Source: Bog-756 sp963704615 (GTDB lineage: Bacteria; Actinomycetota; Acidimicrobiia; Acidimicrobiales; RAAP-2). From it: a stretch of 64,000 nucleotides of DNA. A program made the position numbers and the translations under genes. Below are positions 34,173 through 42,483 of the stretch, piece by piece (positions within the stretch are counted from its first letter, which is position 1; every line of letters starts with the position of its first letter). The notes under the pieces are model-generated. The model was not told the DNA's origin, ran no database searches, and was given only the letters and a program-made list of their open reading frames with translations. The stretch covers positions 744,001 through 808,000 of the forward strand of contig OY969923.1 in the NCBI GenBank assembly GCA_963704615.1. Reading direction: 5' to 3'.

Positions 34173-35059
34173 GCATCTTCGTGGACGAGACCACCACCGT
34201 CGTGATCCAGGGCATCAGCCCCACCAGCCAGGGGCTGTACCACGGGCTGCGCAACCGGGCCTACGGCACCCGGGTGGTGGCCGGCACCAACCCCAAGCGG
34301 GGCGGCGAGGACATCGAGGGGATCCCGCTGTTCGCCACCGTGGCCGAGGCGGTCGAGGCCACCGGGGCCAACGCCTCGTTCATCTCGGTGCCCCCGAAGT
34401 TCGCGGCCGAGGCCATCATCGAGGCCGCCGCCGCCGGTGTGCCCTTCGTGGTGTGCATCACCGAAGGGATACCGGCCCAGGACGAGGCCCTGGCCTACAA
34501 CCGCCTGGTCGACGACTACCCCGGCACCCGGTTGCTCGGGCCCAACTGTCCCGGCGTCATCTCGCCCGGCAAGTGCAACATCGGGATCACCTCGGGGGAC
34601 ATCGCCATGCCCGGAGGCCCGGTGGGGATCGTGAGCCGCTCGGGAACCCTCACCTACCAGGCCCTCCACGAGCTCTCCCAGCAGGGTGTGGGCCAGACCA
34701 CTTGTGTCGGCATCGGCGGGGACCCGGTGCCCGGTACCAGCTTCATCGATTGCCTGGCCGCCTTCGAGGACGATCCGGACACCCGCGCCATCATGATGAT
34801 CGGGGAGATCGGCGGCTCGGCCGAGGAGGAGGCGGCCGAGTTCATCGCCTCATCGGTCACCAAACCGGTCGTCTCCTACGTGGCCGGGGTGACCGCGCCC
34901 CCCGGCCGCAAGATGGGCCACGCCGGCGCCATCATCTCCGGCTCCAAGGGAACCGCCCAGGCCAAAATGGACGCCCTCGCCGCGGCCGGGGTGATCGTGG
35001 CGCTCAACCCGACCGAGGCCGGCGAGGCCATGGTCGACGTGGTCCGGAACCTCGACTGA
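34169..35059 (+). CDS. sucD: succinyl-CoA ligase subunit alpha
   Basis: SucD binds CoA and carries the phosphorylated histidine. The 296-residue protein starts SIFVDETTTVVIQGISPTSQ and has GPNCPGVISPGKCNIGI and the active-site GHAGAIISGSKG. Starting with ATG inside an ATGA overlap with sucC, it is strictly coupled. Its own stop overlaps the next gene as CTGA. Confidence 0.96.
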   Translation: MSIFVDETTTVVIQGISPTSQGLYHGLRNRAYGTRVVAGTNPKRGGEDIEGIPLFATVAEAVEATGANASFISVPPKFAAEAIIEAAAAGVPFVVCITEGIPAQDEALAYNRLVDDYPGTRLLGPNCPGVISPGKCNIGITSGDIAMPGGPVGIVSRSGTLTYQALHELSQQGVGQTTCVGIGGDPVPGTSFIDCLAAFEDDPDTRAIMMIGEIGGSAEEEAAEFIASSVTKPVVSYVAGVTAPPGRKMGHAGAIISGSKGTAQAKMDALAAAGVIVALNPTEAGEAMVDVVRNLD

Positions 35060-35778
35060 CAGCGGCAATCCCCTCAGCCGACGCCCATCGGGACCGGCCC
35101 ATCGGGGCGGTCATCTTCGACCTCGACGGACTGCTGATCGACACCGAACCTCTGTGGCGACAGGCGGAGATCGAGGTGTTCGGTGGCCTCGGGCTCGATC
35201 TGACCGAAGCCGACGTGCGTCAGACCATGGGACTGCGCATCGACGACGCCGTCCGACACTGGTGGGACCGCCGGCCCTGGGAGGGCCCGTCACCCGCCGA
35301 GGTCGAGCGGGCGGTCACCGCCCGGGTGGCCGAGCTCATCCGCCAGTCGGGGGCACCGATGCCCGGCGCCCTCGACGCGCTGTCCCTGTGTCGACGGCTG
35401 GCGCTGCCGGTGGGAGTGTGCTCCGGTTCCTACGCGGTGGTGGTCGAGGCCGCCCTGTCCCGCCTCGGGGTCGGATCTTTGGTCGCCGTCTGGCACTCGG
35501 CCGAGTGGGAGACCCTGGGCAAGCCCCATCCGGGGGCCTACCTGTCCACCGCGGCGAAGCTGGGCGTCGACCCGGTGGCGTGCCTGGCCGTCGAGGACTC
35601 GTTCAACGGGGCCATCTCGGCCAAGGCGGCCCGCATGCGGGTGGTGGCCGTTCCCGAACCCGAGTCGCTCGACTCGCCGCGGTGGGGCTTCTGCGATGCG
35701 GTCCTCCGGTCCCTGACCGAGTTCGACGAGGCGCTCCTCCGCTCGCTGGTGGACACCGAGAGCTTCCGGACCGGCTAG
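35056..35778 (+). CDS. HAD-IA family hydrolase, apparent CTG start
   Basis: This is a phosphatase or phosphoglucomutase-like HAD protein. The nucleophile is D22 and the acid D24 in IFDLDGLLIDTEP. Motif II is CSGSYAVVVEA, motif III K is in LGKPHPGAYLSTA, and motif IV is CLAVEDSFNGAISAK. There is no ATG, GTG or TTG in frame near the N-terminus: between a far-upstream shadow frame and D22 the only candidate is CTG 35056, which overlaps the sucD stop (CTGA) exactly like other junctions here. From it the protein is 240 residues. The substrate is unknown. Confidence 0.82.
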   Translation: MTAAIPSADAHRDRPIGAVIFDLDGLLIDTEPLWRQAEIEVFGGLGLDLTEADVRQTMGLRIDDAVRHWWDRRPWEGPSPAEVERAVTARVAELIRQSGAPMPGALDALSLCRRLALPVGVCSGSYAVVVEAALSRLGVGSLVAVWHSAEWETLGKPHPGAYLSTAAKLGVDPVACLAVEDSFNGAISAKAARMRVVAVPEPESLDSPRWGFCDAVLRSLTEFDEALLRSLVDTESFRTG

Positions 35779-36098
35779 GCCGCGCCCCGGCCGACCCCGA
35801 CCGGGCCTTTCACGCCGTCCGAGCCACTCTCGTGCCTGGCTCGGCAGCAAACTTCGGCAAACTTTCGCTTCGGATAAGCGTCCGTGGTGCCGATAACCAA
35901 AACACGAGGGGCATTCCCTGGGCAGGGGGGACCGAGCGACGGGGGCCCGAGACCGGAGGCAGGCCGGACCGGGCTCCGTCGCCACGGTCCCTTTGCTCGG
36001 GACGCTACCACCGGACGATTCGATCGTTCCGGGAGCGGAACGCGTCCGTGGACATCCTCGGGAAATCGGCACCGAGCGCCGCTGGTAGCGTGCGCTGA
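35779..36098. other. 320-nt gap upstream of purN
   Basis: No gene is seen. The middle part (35845-35910) is AT-richer than its surroundings. Overlapping hairpins occur at 36011-36032, 36027-36040 and 36036-36048, followed by the purN -10-like hexamer. Confidence 0.5.
36086..36091 (+). promoter_or_regulatory. -10-like hexamer before purN
   Basis: TAGCGT lies 7 nt before GTG 36099, so the transcript should begin at the start codon. Confidence 0.55.
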
Positions 36099-36749
36099 GT
36101 GGTCACCGGCGCGTCACCCACACCCGATCAGCCCGACGCGCGTCTGGCCGTTCTGGCCTCCGGCAGTGGCACCATCCTCGAGGCCATCGTGGGGTCCGGT
36201 CTCCCGGTGCGCCTGGTGGTCGCCGACCGGCCGTGCCGGGCTCTCGAGATCGCCGACACCGCCGCCATCCCCACCGTCCTGGTCGATCGCACCGCTCATG
36301 GCGGCTTCGGGCCGTCCTTCGACCGTGAGGGTTACACCGCTGCGGTCACCGACGAGCTGGTCGCCCACAGGATCGACGTGGTGGTGATGGCCGGCTTCGG
36401 CACCGTCCTCGGCCAGGACATCCACGACGCCTTTCCGGGGCGGATTCTCAACACCCATCCCGCCCTGCTGCCCGCCTTTCCCGGGTGGCACGCGGTGGCC
36501 GACGCCCTGGCCGCCGGGGTCACCGAGACGGGGACCACCGTGCACGTGGCCACCCTGGCCATGGACGCCGGCCCGGTGCTGGCCCAGGCCCGGGTGCCGG
36601 TGCTGCCCGATGACACCGAGGCCACGTTGCACGAACGGATCAAATCGGTCGAGCGCACCCTCTACCCGGACACCATCCGCCGTTTCGTCGAAGGGCTGGC
36701 GGCGACGGTCGGGGATGGGCCAGGATCACCGTCGGAGGTTGCGCCATGA
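36099..36749 (+). CDS. purN: phosphoribosylglycinamide formyltransferase
   Basis: PurN transfers a formyl group from 10-formyl-THF to GAR, step three of purine synthesis. The 216-residue product has the phosphate-binding VLASGSGTILEAI (usually SGNGSN) and the catalytic Asn-His pair in RILNTHPALLPAFPG, with the Asp in AMDAGPVLAQARV. The Gly-Thr variation in the first loop is a mild departure from the family. Overlap with purH is ATGA. Confidence 0.94.
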   Translation: MVTGASPTPDQPDARLAVLASGSGTILEAIVGSGLPVRLVVADRPCRALEIADTAAIPTVLVDRTAHGGFGPSFDREGYTAAVTDELVAHRIDVVVMAGFGTVLGQDIHDAFPGRILNTHPALLPAFPGWHAVADALAAGVTETGTTVHVATLAMDAGPVLAQARVPVLPDDTEATLHERIKSVERTLYPDTIRRFVEGLAATVGDGPGSPSEVAP

Positions 36750-38305
36750 GGGCACTGCTGTCTGTGTACGACAAGACCGGTCTGGTCGATCTGGCCCGGG
36801 GGCTCACCGACCTGGGCTGGGAGCTGATCTCGAGCGGCGGCACCTCGGCGGCCCTGGCCGAGGCCGGCGTCGGCCACGTGGAGGTGGCTGACCTCACCGG
36901 CGCCCCCGAGATGCTCGGCGGACGGGTGAAGACCTTGCACCCCACCGTCCACGGCGGCATCCTCGCCGACCGGAGCAAGCCCGAGCACCTCGACGCTCTC
37001 GACCGGCTGGGCATCGGTCTCATCGACCTGGTGGTGTGCAACCTCTACCCGTTCCCGTCGGACCCGTCGGTCGAGCTGATCGACGTCGGCGGCCCGACCA
37101 TGGTGCGGGCCGCGGCCAAAAACCATGACCACGTCGGCGTGGTCGTCTCACCGGACGATTACCCGGGCGTGTTGAACGAACTGCGCGAGCACGGCTCGTT
37201 GTCCGAGGCCACCCGGCGCCGCCTGGCCCGGGAGGCCTTCGCCCACACCGCGGGCTACGACGCCGCCATCGTCGAGTGGCTCGACGAGCGCGAGTCCCCG
37301 CCGTCCGACGCAGAGGTCGCCGACGTGCTCGGCGAGGCCGCGCTCCTGCCCCCGGTCATCAACCTCACCCTCGAGCGGGCCGGGTCGATGCGCTACGGCG
37401 AGAACCCCCATCAAAGCGGGGCCCGCTACCGGATCGCCGGCGAGCACTCGTGGTGGGACGACGTGGTCCAGCTCGGGGGGAAAGAGCTCTCGTACCTCAA
37501 CATCTTCGACGCCGACGCCGCCTGGCGGCTGGTCCACGAGCTGCCCGACCCCGGGGGTCGCGATCGGGCGGTGGCCATCATCAAGCACGCCAACCCCTGC
37601 GGGGCGGCGCTCCACCCCGACCTGGCGGTCGCCTACCGTCGGGCTCTCGAGTGCGATCCCACCTCCGCCTTCGGGGGCGTCGTGGCCGTCGGCGGCCACG
37701 TCACCGACGAAGTGGCCGAGGCGATCGCCGCCGGTCCCCAGGCCGACGTCATCATCGCCCCCTCGTACGCCGAGTCGGCCCTGGCCCAACTGGTCTCCCG
37801 GCGCAAGGTGACCCGGTTGCTGGCCGCGCCGGCCCCCGAGCCGCTGGAGCGCCAGTACCGGAGTTTGGGGGCCACCGTGCTGGTTCAGGAGGCGGACCGC
37901 TTCCTGGTCGAGCCCTCGGCCTGGCAGGTGGCGACCAAGGTCTCCCCGACCGACGCCCAGTGGCGGGACCTGGCCCTGGCCTGGAAGGTGTGCGCCCGCA
38001 CCACCTCCAACGCCATCGCCGTGGTCAACCAGAGCCAGGCGGTGGGGGTCGGGGCCGGACAGCAGTCCCGGGTGGTGGCGGCCGAGATCGCGGTGGCCAA
38101 GGCCGGGTCCCGAGCCGTCGGGGCAGCGGCGGCCAGTGACGCCTTCTTCCCCTTTCCCGACGGCCTGTTGGTACTGGCCGACGCCGGGGTGTCCGCCGTG
38201 GTCCAACCTGGAGGCTCGGTGCGGGACCCCGAGGTGATCACTGCGGCCGACGAAGCCGGCATCGCCATGGTCATGGCCGGTGGCGAACGCCACTTCCGGC
38301 ATTGA
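36746..38305 (+). CDS. purH: bifunctional AICAR formyltransferase / IMP cyclohydrolase
   Basis: PurH carries out the last two steps to IMP. The N-terminal cyclohydrolase domain (about 1-195) has ISSGGTSAALAEAG and GGRVKTLHPTVHGGILADR. The C-terminal transformylase domain carries the catalytic IIKHANPCGAALHPD and ends with GGERHFRH, the conserved PurH terminus. It has 519 residues. With purN and folD it forms a folate-dependent purine cluster. Confidence 0.96.
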   Translation: MRALLSVYDKTGLVDLARGLTDLGWELISSGGTSAALAEAGVGHVEVADLTGAPEMLGGRVKTLHPTVHGGILADRSKPEHLDALDRLGIGLIDLVVCNLYPFPSDPSVELIDVGGPTMVRAAAKNHDHVGVVVSPDDYPGVLNELREHGSLSEATRRRLAREAFAHTAGYDAAIVEWLDERESPPSDAEVADVLGEAALLPPVINLTLERAGSMRYGENPHQSGARYRIAGEHSWWDDVVQLGGKELSYLNIFDADAAWRLVHELPDPGGRDRAVAIIKHANPCGAALHPDLAVAYRRALECDPTSAFGGVVAVGGHVTDEVAEAIAAGPQADVIIAPSYAESALAQLVSRRKVTRLLAAPAPEPLERQYRSLGATVLVQEADRFLVEPSAWQVATKVSPTDAQWRDLALAWKVCARTTSNAIAVVNQSQAVGVGAGQQSRVVAAEIAVAKAGSRAVGAAAASDAFFPFPDGLLVLADAGVSAVVQPGGSVRDPEVITAADEAGIAMVMAGGERHFRH

Positions 38306-38360
38306 GCGACGAACCGATGCGCCCGAGCCGGCCGAGCCAACGTTCCCAAGCGGGCCGACC

Positions 38361-39215
38361 ATGACCGCCACCCTTCTCGACGGTGAGCGGTTGGCCGCCC
38401 GGATCCGGGCCGAGGTCGCCGACCGGGTCGCCCGGCTGCGGAGCGCCGGCATCGTGGTCGGGCTCGGGACCATCCTGGTCGGTGACGACGGGCCGAGTGA
38501 ACGGTACGTGGCCATGAAGCACGCCGACTGTGCCGAGGTGGGCATCCGCTCCGCCCACGAGCACCTGCCGGCCGACGTGTCCCAGGCCGATCTGGAGGCG
38601 GTGGTGGCCCGCTTCAACGCCGACCCGGCCATTCACGCCTTTCTGGTCCAGCTCCCGCTGCCGGCCGGCCTGGACGAGGAGCGGGTGCTGATGGCGGTCG
38701 ACCCGGACAAGGACGTCGACGGGCTCCATCCGGTGAATCTCGGTCGCCTGGTCATGGGGGCGGACGGACCGCTGCCGTGCACCCCGGCGGGCATCGTCGA
38801 GCTGTTGGCCGCCTATGACGTGCCCGTGGAGGGCAAGCACGTGGTGATCATCGGGCGGGGCCTGACCATCGGGCGGCCGCTGTCGCTGCTGCTGGCCATG
38901 AAGCGCCCCGGGTGCAACGCCGCGGTGACCGTGGTCCACACCGGGGTCGAGGACCTGGCCGGCCTGGTACGCCAGGGCGACGTGGTGGTGGCCGCGGCGG
39001 GCCGGGCCGGATTGGTCACCCCGGACATGATCAAACCCGGCGCCGCAGTAGTGGGGGCGGGGACCTCGTGGGAGGGCCGCAAGCTGTTGTCGGACGTGGA
39101 CGAGGCGGTGGCCGGGGTGGCCGGTTGGATCACCCCCCGTATCGGCGGAGTGGGCCCGATGACCCGGGCCATGCTGCTCACCAACGCGGTCCGGGCCGCC
39201 GAGCGGGCGTCCTGA
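38361..39215 (+). CDS. folD: bifunctional methylenetetrahydrofolate dehydrogenase / cyclohydrolase
   Basis: FolD interconverts 5,10-methylene-THF and 10-formyl-THF and thus supplies PurN and PurH. The catalytic lysine lies in RYVAMKHADC, and the signature regions are AFLVQLPLPAGLDEERVLMA and the NADP loop HVVIIGRGLTIGRPLSLLL. GLTIGRP replaces the more common RSxIVGKP. ATG 38361 gives 284 residues; the in-frame upstream region overlaps purH. The stop shares one base with a tiny downstream ORF (TGATG). Confidence 0.95.
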   Translation: MTATLLDGERLAARIRAEVADRVARLRSAGIVVGLGTILVGDDGPSERYVAMKHADCAEVGIRSAHEHLPADVSQADLEAVVARFNADPAIHAFLVQLPLPAGLDEERVLMAVDPDKDVDGLHPVNLGRLVMGADGPLPCTPAGIVELLAAYDVPVEGKHVVIIGRGLTIGRPLSLLLAMKRPGCNAAVTVVHTGVEDLAGLVRQGDVVVAAAGRAGLVTPDMIKPGAAVVGAGTSWEGRKLLSDVDEAVAGVAGWITPRIGGVGPMTRAMLLTNAVRAAERAS

Positions 39216-39304
39216 TGGCTGAGGACGGGCCGGAGACCGACCCGCGCCCCCGGGGGAACGACACCGTGCTCGACGAGGACGACTTCGGAAGGACCGACGC
39301 CTGA
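39215..39304 (+). CDS. 29-codon ORF coupled at both ends
   Basis: A short frame starts with ATG sharing the last base of the folD stop (TGATG, 39213-39217). It ends with TGA sharing its last base with the ATG of the next gene (39302-39306). The 29-residue product is acidic and hydrophilic (MAEDGPETDPRPRGND, ending EDDFGRTDA), with no hydrophobic segment. I recognise no family. The double stop-start junction is the main evidence that it is translated; it could simply pass ribosomes to the next gene. Confidence 0.5.
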   Translation: MAEDGPETDPRPRGNDTVLDEDDFGRTDA

Positions 39305-40101
39305 TGGGCTCGGGCCACCGGTCCCGGATCGCCCCGAGGGTGGGAGCGGTGGCCGTGGCCCTGTTGCTGGCCGCGCCGGCCCTCTGGGTGCTCGACGCGG
39401 GGACGGCGGCGGCCCAAACCCCGCCCGGCGACTCGACGACCACCTCCACCACGGTGGCGCCGACCACCACGACGACCGTCCCGCCCTCCACTGTCCCTAC
39501 CACCACGACGGTGCCGCCCCCGACGACATCGACCACCCGCCCGCCCCGGAGCACCACCACGACATCGAGCTCGACCACGACCACCACCACCCCGGTGTCG
39601 AAGAGCACCTCGTCGTCGACTCCCTGGGGACTGATCGCCCTCATCGTGGTGCTGGTGATCGCCATCGTGGTGGTGGTCCTCCTCCTCCGATCGCGACGGA
39701 GGAAGAGCGCCGAGGAGGCGTGGCGTCGAGCGGTGGTCCCGGCGCTGAGCGACGCCCAGCTGGCACGCGACTCGCTCCTGTCGGGCAACGCCACCTCCGC
39801 CGACCCCGAACTGCGGGGCGCGGTGACCGCCCAGGCGGAGAGGGCGGCGGTCGCCCTCGATGGCGCGGCATCGTCGGCGCCCGACCCACAGGCGGCATCG
39901 GCGGCCACCTCGGTGGCCGCCGCGCTGCGCGGTCTGGCTTTCGCCGTCGAGGCCGACCGCCTGCTCCGGCAGGGGACGTCGGCGCCGTCGGGGGTGCAAT
40001 TGGCCGAGGCGGACGAGGCCAAGCGGGCGCGCAACGCCGAGCTGAGCGCGGCGCTGACCCGTCTGTCCACCCGCATCGGCTCGGCCCCGCACACCCCCTA
40101 A
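39304..40101 (+). CDS. membrane protein with Thr/Ser/Pro-rich extracytoplasmic region
   Basis: There is no named family. The 265-residue product has a signal peptide (hydrophobic 14-31, AAAQ near 35-38) and a Thr/Pro/Ser-rich low-complexity stretch at about 41-103. One transmembrane helix follows at about 107-127 (GLIALIVVLVIAIVVVVLLL) with a basic stop RSRRRK. The cytoplasmic Ala-rich helical part continues to the end. The topology is a cell-wall-spanning stalk outside and a helical domain inside. It is coupled to the 29-codon ORF and folD. Confidence 0.8.
   Translation: MGSGHRSRIAPRVGAVAVALLLAAPALWVLDAGTAAAQTPPGDSTTTSTTVAPTTTTTVPPSTVPTTTTVPPPTTSTTRPPRSTTTTSSSTTTTTTPVSKSTSSSTPWGLIALIVVLVIAIVVVVLLLRSRRRKSAEEAWRRAVVPALSDAQLARDSLLSGNATSADPELRGAVTAQAERAAVALDGAASSAPDPQAASAATSVAAALRGLAFAVEADRLLRQGTSAPSGVQLAEADEAKRARNAELSAALTRLSTRIGSAPHTP
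39424..39620 (+). repeat. low-complexity ACC/ACG-rich coding stretch
   Basis: Runs of Thr codons (ACC, ACG, ACT) interleaved with Ser, Pro and Val encode the extracytoplasmic stalk of the membrane protein. This is codon-level redundancy, not an exact tandem repeat. Confidence 0.7.
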
Positions 40102-40169
40102 CGACGTCGGGCCCGGCCGGCGGGCCACCACCTGCGGCAATCCCCCAGGGCCGGCGCCGGCACCAGGGG

Positions 40170-40175
40170 TAGGAT
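40170..40175 (+). promoter_or_regulatory. -10-like hexamer before metF
   Basis: TAGGAT lies 9 nt before ATG 40185. The same bases contain AGGA, so they could instead serve as a ribosome-binding site. Confidence 0.4.
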
Positions 40176-40184
40176 GGAAATCCC

Positions 40185-41048
40185 ATGACGCGGATTGCCG
40201 ATCTGCTGGCCAAGGGCCGGACCTCGTCGTTCGAGTTCTTCCCCCCGAAGACCGACGCCGAACAAGCCACGCTGGTCAAGACCCTCCGGGCCCTCGAACC
40301 ACTGGGGCCGTCGTTCGTGTCGGTCACCTACCGGGGCGGGGCCGAGTCCCGCCAGCGGACCTTCGACCTGGTGACCGGGATGCTGCGCACCACCACCCTG
40401 GTGCCCATGGCCCACCTGATCTGCGTCGCCCACACCCGGCTGGAGTTGGCGGAAATCCTGGTCGCTTACCGGATGGCCGGCGTGGAGAACCTGATGGCCC
40501 TGGGCGGCGACCCGCCGGCCGACCCCGCCGAGGCCAGCGGCGAGCTTCAGTACGCCTCCGAGCTGGTCGAGCTGGCCTCGGCCATCGGCGGGTTTTCGGT
40601 GGGGGTGGCGGCCCAACCGAGTTACCACCCCCTCTCGCCCGACCCCGGTACCGACAGGGACAATCTGGCCGCCAAACTGTCGCGGGCCGACTTCGCCATC
40701 ACCCAGTTCTTCTTCGAGGTGTCCGACTACAGCGGCCTGGTGGCCGATCTGGCCGACCGCGGCGTCGACAAACCGGTACTGCCCGGGATCATGCCGGTCA
40801 CCTCGCTCACCTCGGTGCCGCGTATGGCCACCATGGGCGCGGCAGTGCCGGAGTGGATGGTGGCCAGACTCGAGCAGGCCGACCGCCGAGGCGGGGCCGA
40901 AGCCGTCCGGGCCGAGGGAGTGGCGATCGCCACCGAGTTGTGCCGGGACCTTCTGGCCGTCGGCGTCCCGGGATTGCACTTCTACACACTCAACCGTTCC
41001 AAGGCGACGCGGGAGATCTACTCCGCTTTGGGCTTGGACGCGCACTGA
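40185..41048 (+). CDS. metF: methylenetetrahydrofolate reductase
   Basis: MetF reduces 5,10-methylene-THF to 5-methyl-THF with FAD, for methionine synthesis. The 287-residue TIM-barrel shows the N-terminal SFEFFPPKTDAEQATLVKTL with its catalytic Glu, FVSVTYRGGAE, NLMALGGDPPADP, and QFFFEVSDYSGLV. It ends GLHFYTLNRSKATREIY. It continues the one-carbon theme of folD upstream. Confidence 0.95.
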   Translation: MTRIADLLAKGRTSSFEFFPPKTDAEQATLVKTLRALEPLGPSFVSVTYRGGAESRQRTFDLVTGMLRTTTLVPMAHLICVAHTRLELAEILVAYRMAGVENLMALGGDPPADPAEASGELQYASELVELASAIGGFSVGVAAQPSYHPLSPDPGTDRDNLAAKLSRADFAITQFFFEVSDYSGLVADLADRGVDKPVLPGIMPVTSLTSVPRMATMGAAVPEWMVARLEQADRRGGAEAVRAEGVAIATELCRDLLAVGVPGLHFYTLNRSKATREIYSALGLDAH

Positions 41049-41107
41049 GCGGAATCGGGTCGATCGCTACCGGTGCTCCGGTTGGCGGGGATGGCGAGGG
41101 GTACCGA

Positions 41108-41113
41108 TATGCT
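41108..41113 (+). promoter_or_regulatory. -10-like hexamer before icd
   Basis: TATGCT lies 7 nt before ATG 41121. Its ATG (41109) is an in-frame codon that could be mistaken for the start. Confidence 0.5.
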
Positions 41114-41120
41114 GCCCGGC

Positions 41121-42317
41121 ATGCCCGATCTCATCACCCAGGGACCCGACGGCGCGCTCCATGTCACCGACCAACCGATCATCCCCTTCATCGAGGGCGA
41201 CGGGACCGGAGTCGACATCTGGCCCGCGGCCAAACTGGTGCTCGACGCCGCCGCAGCCAAGTACGGCCGGTCGGTGGCCTGGAAGGAGGTCCTGGCTGGA
41301 CAGAAGGCGTTCGACGAGACCGGGGACTGGCTGCCCGACGAAACCGTGGAGACATTCCGCACCCACCTCATCGGCATCAAGGGCCCCCTGACCACGCCCG
41401 TCGGCGGTGGGATCCGGTCCCTCAACGTCGCCCTGCGCCAGATTCTCGACCTCTACGTCTGCCTCCGGCCGGTGCGCTGGTTCACCGGGGTGCCCTCACC
41501 GGTGCTGCACCCCGAAAAGGTCGACATGGTGATCTTCCGTGAGAACACCGAGGACATCTATGCCGGCCTCGAAGCCGAGGCCTACACCCCCGAGGCGGCC
41601 AAGCTGTCGACGTTCTTGCGCGACGAGATGGGGTGGGAGGTCCGCGACGGCTCCGGCATCGGCATCAAGCCGATCTCCGAGTTCGGATCGAAGCGTCTCA
41701 TCCGGGCGGCCATCGTCTACGCCCTCAAGCACGGCCGTTCCAGCGTGAACATGGTCCACAAGGGCAACATCCAGAAATTCACCGAGGGCGCCTTCCGCAA
41801 CTGGGGCTACGAGCTGGTCCGCGAGGAGTTCGCCGACGTGGCCGTGGGCTGGGATGACTGCGACGGCAAGCCCGGCGACAAGCTCCTGGTCAAGGACAGC
41901 ATCGCCGACATCACTCTGCAGCAGGTGCTCACCCGTCCTGAGGAGTTCGACGTCATCGCCACCACCAACCTCAACGGCGACTACCTCTCCGACGCCTTGG
42001 CCGCCCAGGTGGGAGGGATCGGCATCGCCCCCGGCGGGAACATCAACTACGTGACCGGCCACGGCATCTTCGAGGCCACCCACGGCACCGCACCCAAGTA
42101 CGCGGGGATGGACAAGGTCAATCCGGGGTCCGTCATCCTGTCCGGGGTGATGATGTACGAACATCTGGGATGGACCGAGGCGGCCGCCGACATCGTGACC
42201 GCCCTCGAGGCCACCATCGCCGACAAGGTGGTCACCTACGACTTCGCCCGCCTGATGGACGGGGCCACCGAGGTCAAGTGCTCGGAGTTCGCCGCCGCTA
42301 TCGTCGATCGCCTGTAG
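41121..42317 (+). CDS. icd: isocitrate dehydrogenase (NADP-dependent type)
   Basis: Icd oxidatively decarboxylates isocitrate to 2-oxoglutarate in the TCA cycle. The 398-residue protein is of the Escherichia coli type. Evidence includes IIPFIEGDGTGVDIWPA, the substrate-site GGGIRSLNVALRQILDLYVC, FRENTEDIYAG and HGTAPKYAGMDKVNPGSVIL, whose Lys-Tyr pair matches NADP preference. Actinobacteria more often use the monomeric Idh, so this dimeric form is notable. The start at ATG 41121 is chosen from promoter geometry; ATG 41109 would add four residues. Confidence 0.92.
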   Translation: MPDLITQGPDGALHVTDQPIIPFIEGDGTGVDIWPAAKLVLDAAAAKYGRSVAWKEVLAGQKAFDETGDWLPDETVETFRTHLIGIKGPLTTPVGGGIRSLNVALRQILDLYVCLRPVRWFTGVPSPVLHPEKVDMVIFRENTEDIYAGLEAEAYTPEAAKLSTFLRDEMGWEVRDGSGIGIKPISEFGSKRLIRAAIVYALKHGRSSVNMVHKGNIQKFTEGAFRNWGYELVREEFADVAVGWDDCDGKPGDKLLVKDSIADITLQQVLTRPEEFDVIATTNLNGDYLSDALAAQVGGIGIAPGGNINYVTGHGIFEATHGTAPKYAGMDKVNPGSVILSGVMMYEHLGWTEAAADIVTALEATIADKVVTYDFARLMDGATEVKCSEFAAAIVDRL

Positions 42318-42471
42318 CGGCACCCCCCGGGAGGGTCCGGTGCCCGGCTGTCCCGACGACGGCGGGTCGTTGAAGACCGATCGCCGTGCACCGGGACACC
42401 GACCAGCAGCACCGCACCGGTCTCGGGAGACGGTGCTCCGCCCTCGGTTCGAAAGTCCGGAGGCGGCCGAT

Positions 42472-42477
42472 TAGCCT
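42472..42477 (+). promoter_or_regulatory. -10-like hexamer before mdh
   Basis: TAGCCT, identical to the glmS element, lies 6 nt before ATG 42484. Confidence 0.55.
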
Positions 42478-42483
42478 GCGGCC

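Noticed and set aside
33958..35778. Reading the HAD gene as a 606-codon protein starting inside sucC
   Set aside because: The first two thirds are a shadow of sucC/sucD in another frame with no domain content.
39424..39620. Tandem repeat or CRISPR-like array
   Set aside because: The redundancy is Thr/Ser/Pro codon bias in one reading frame with no fixed unit or spacer.
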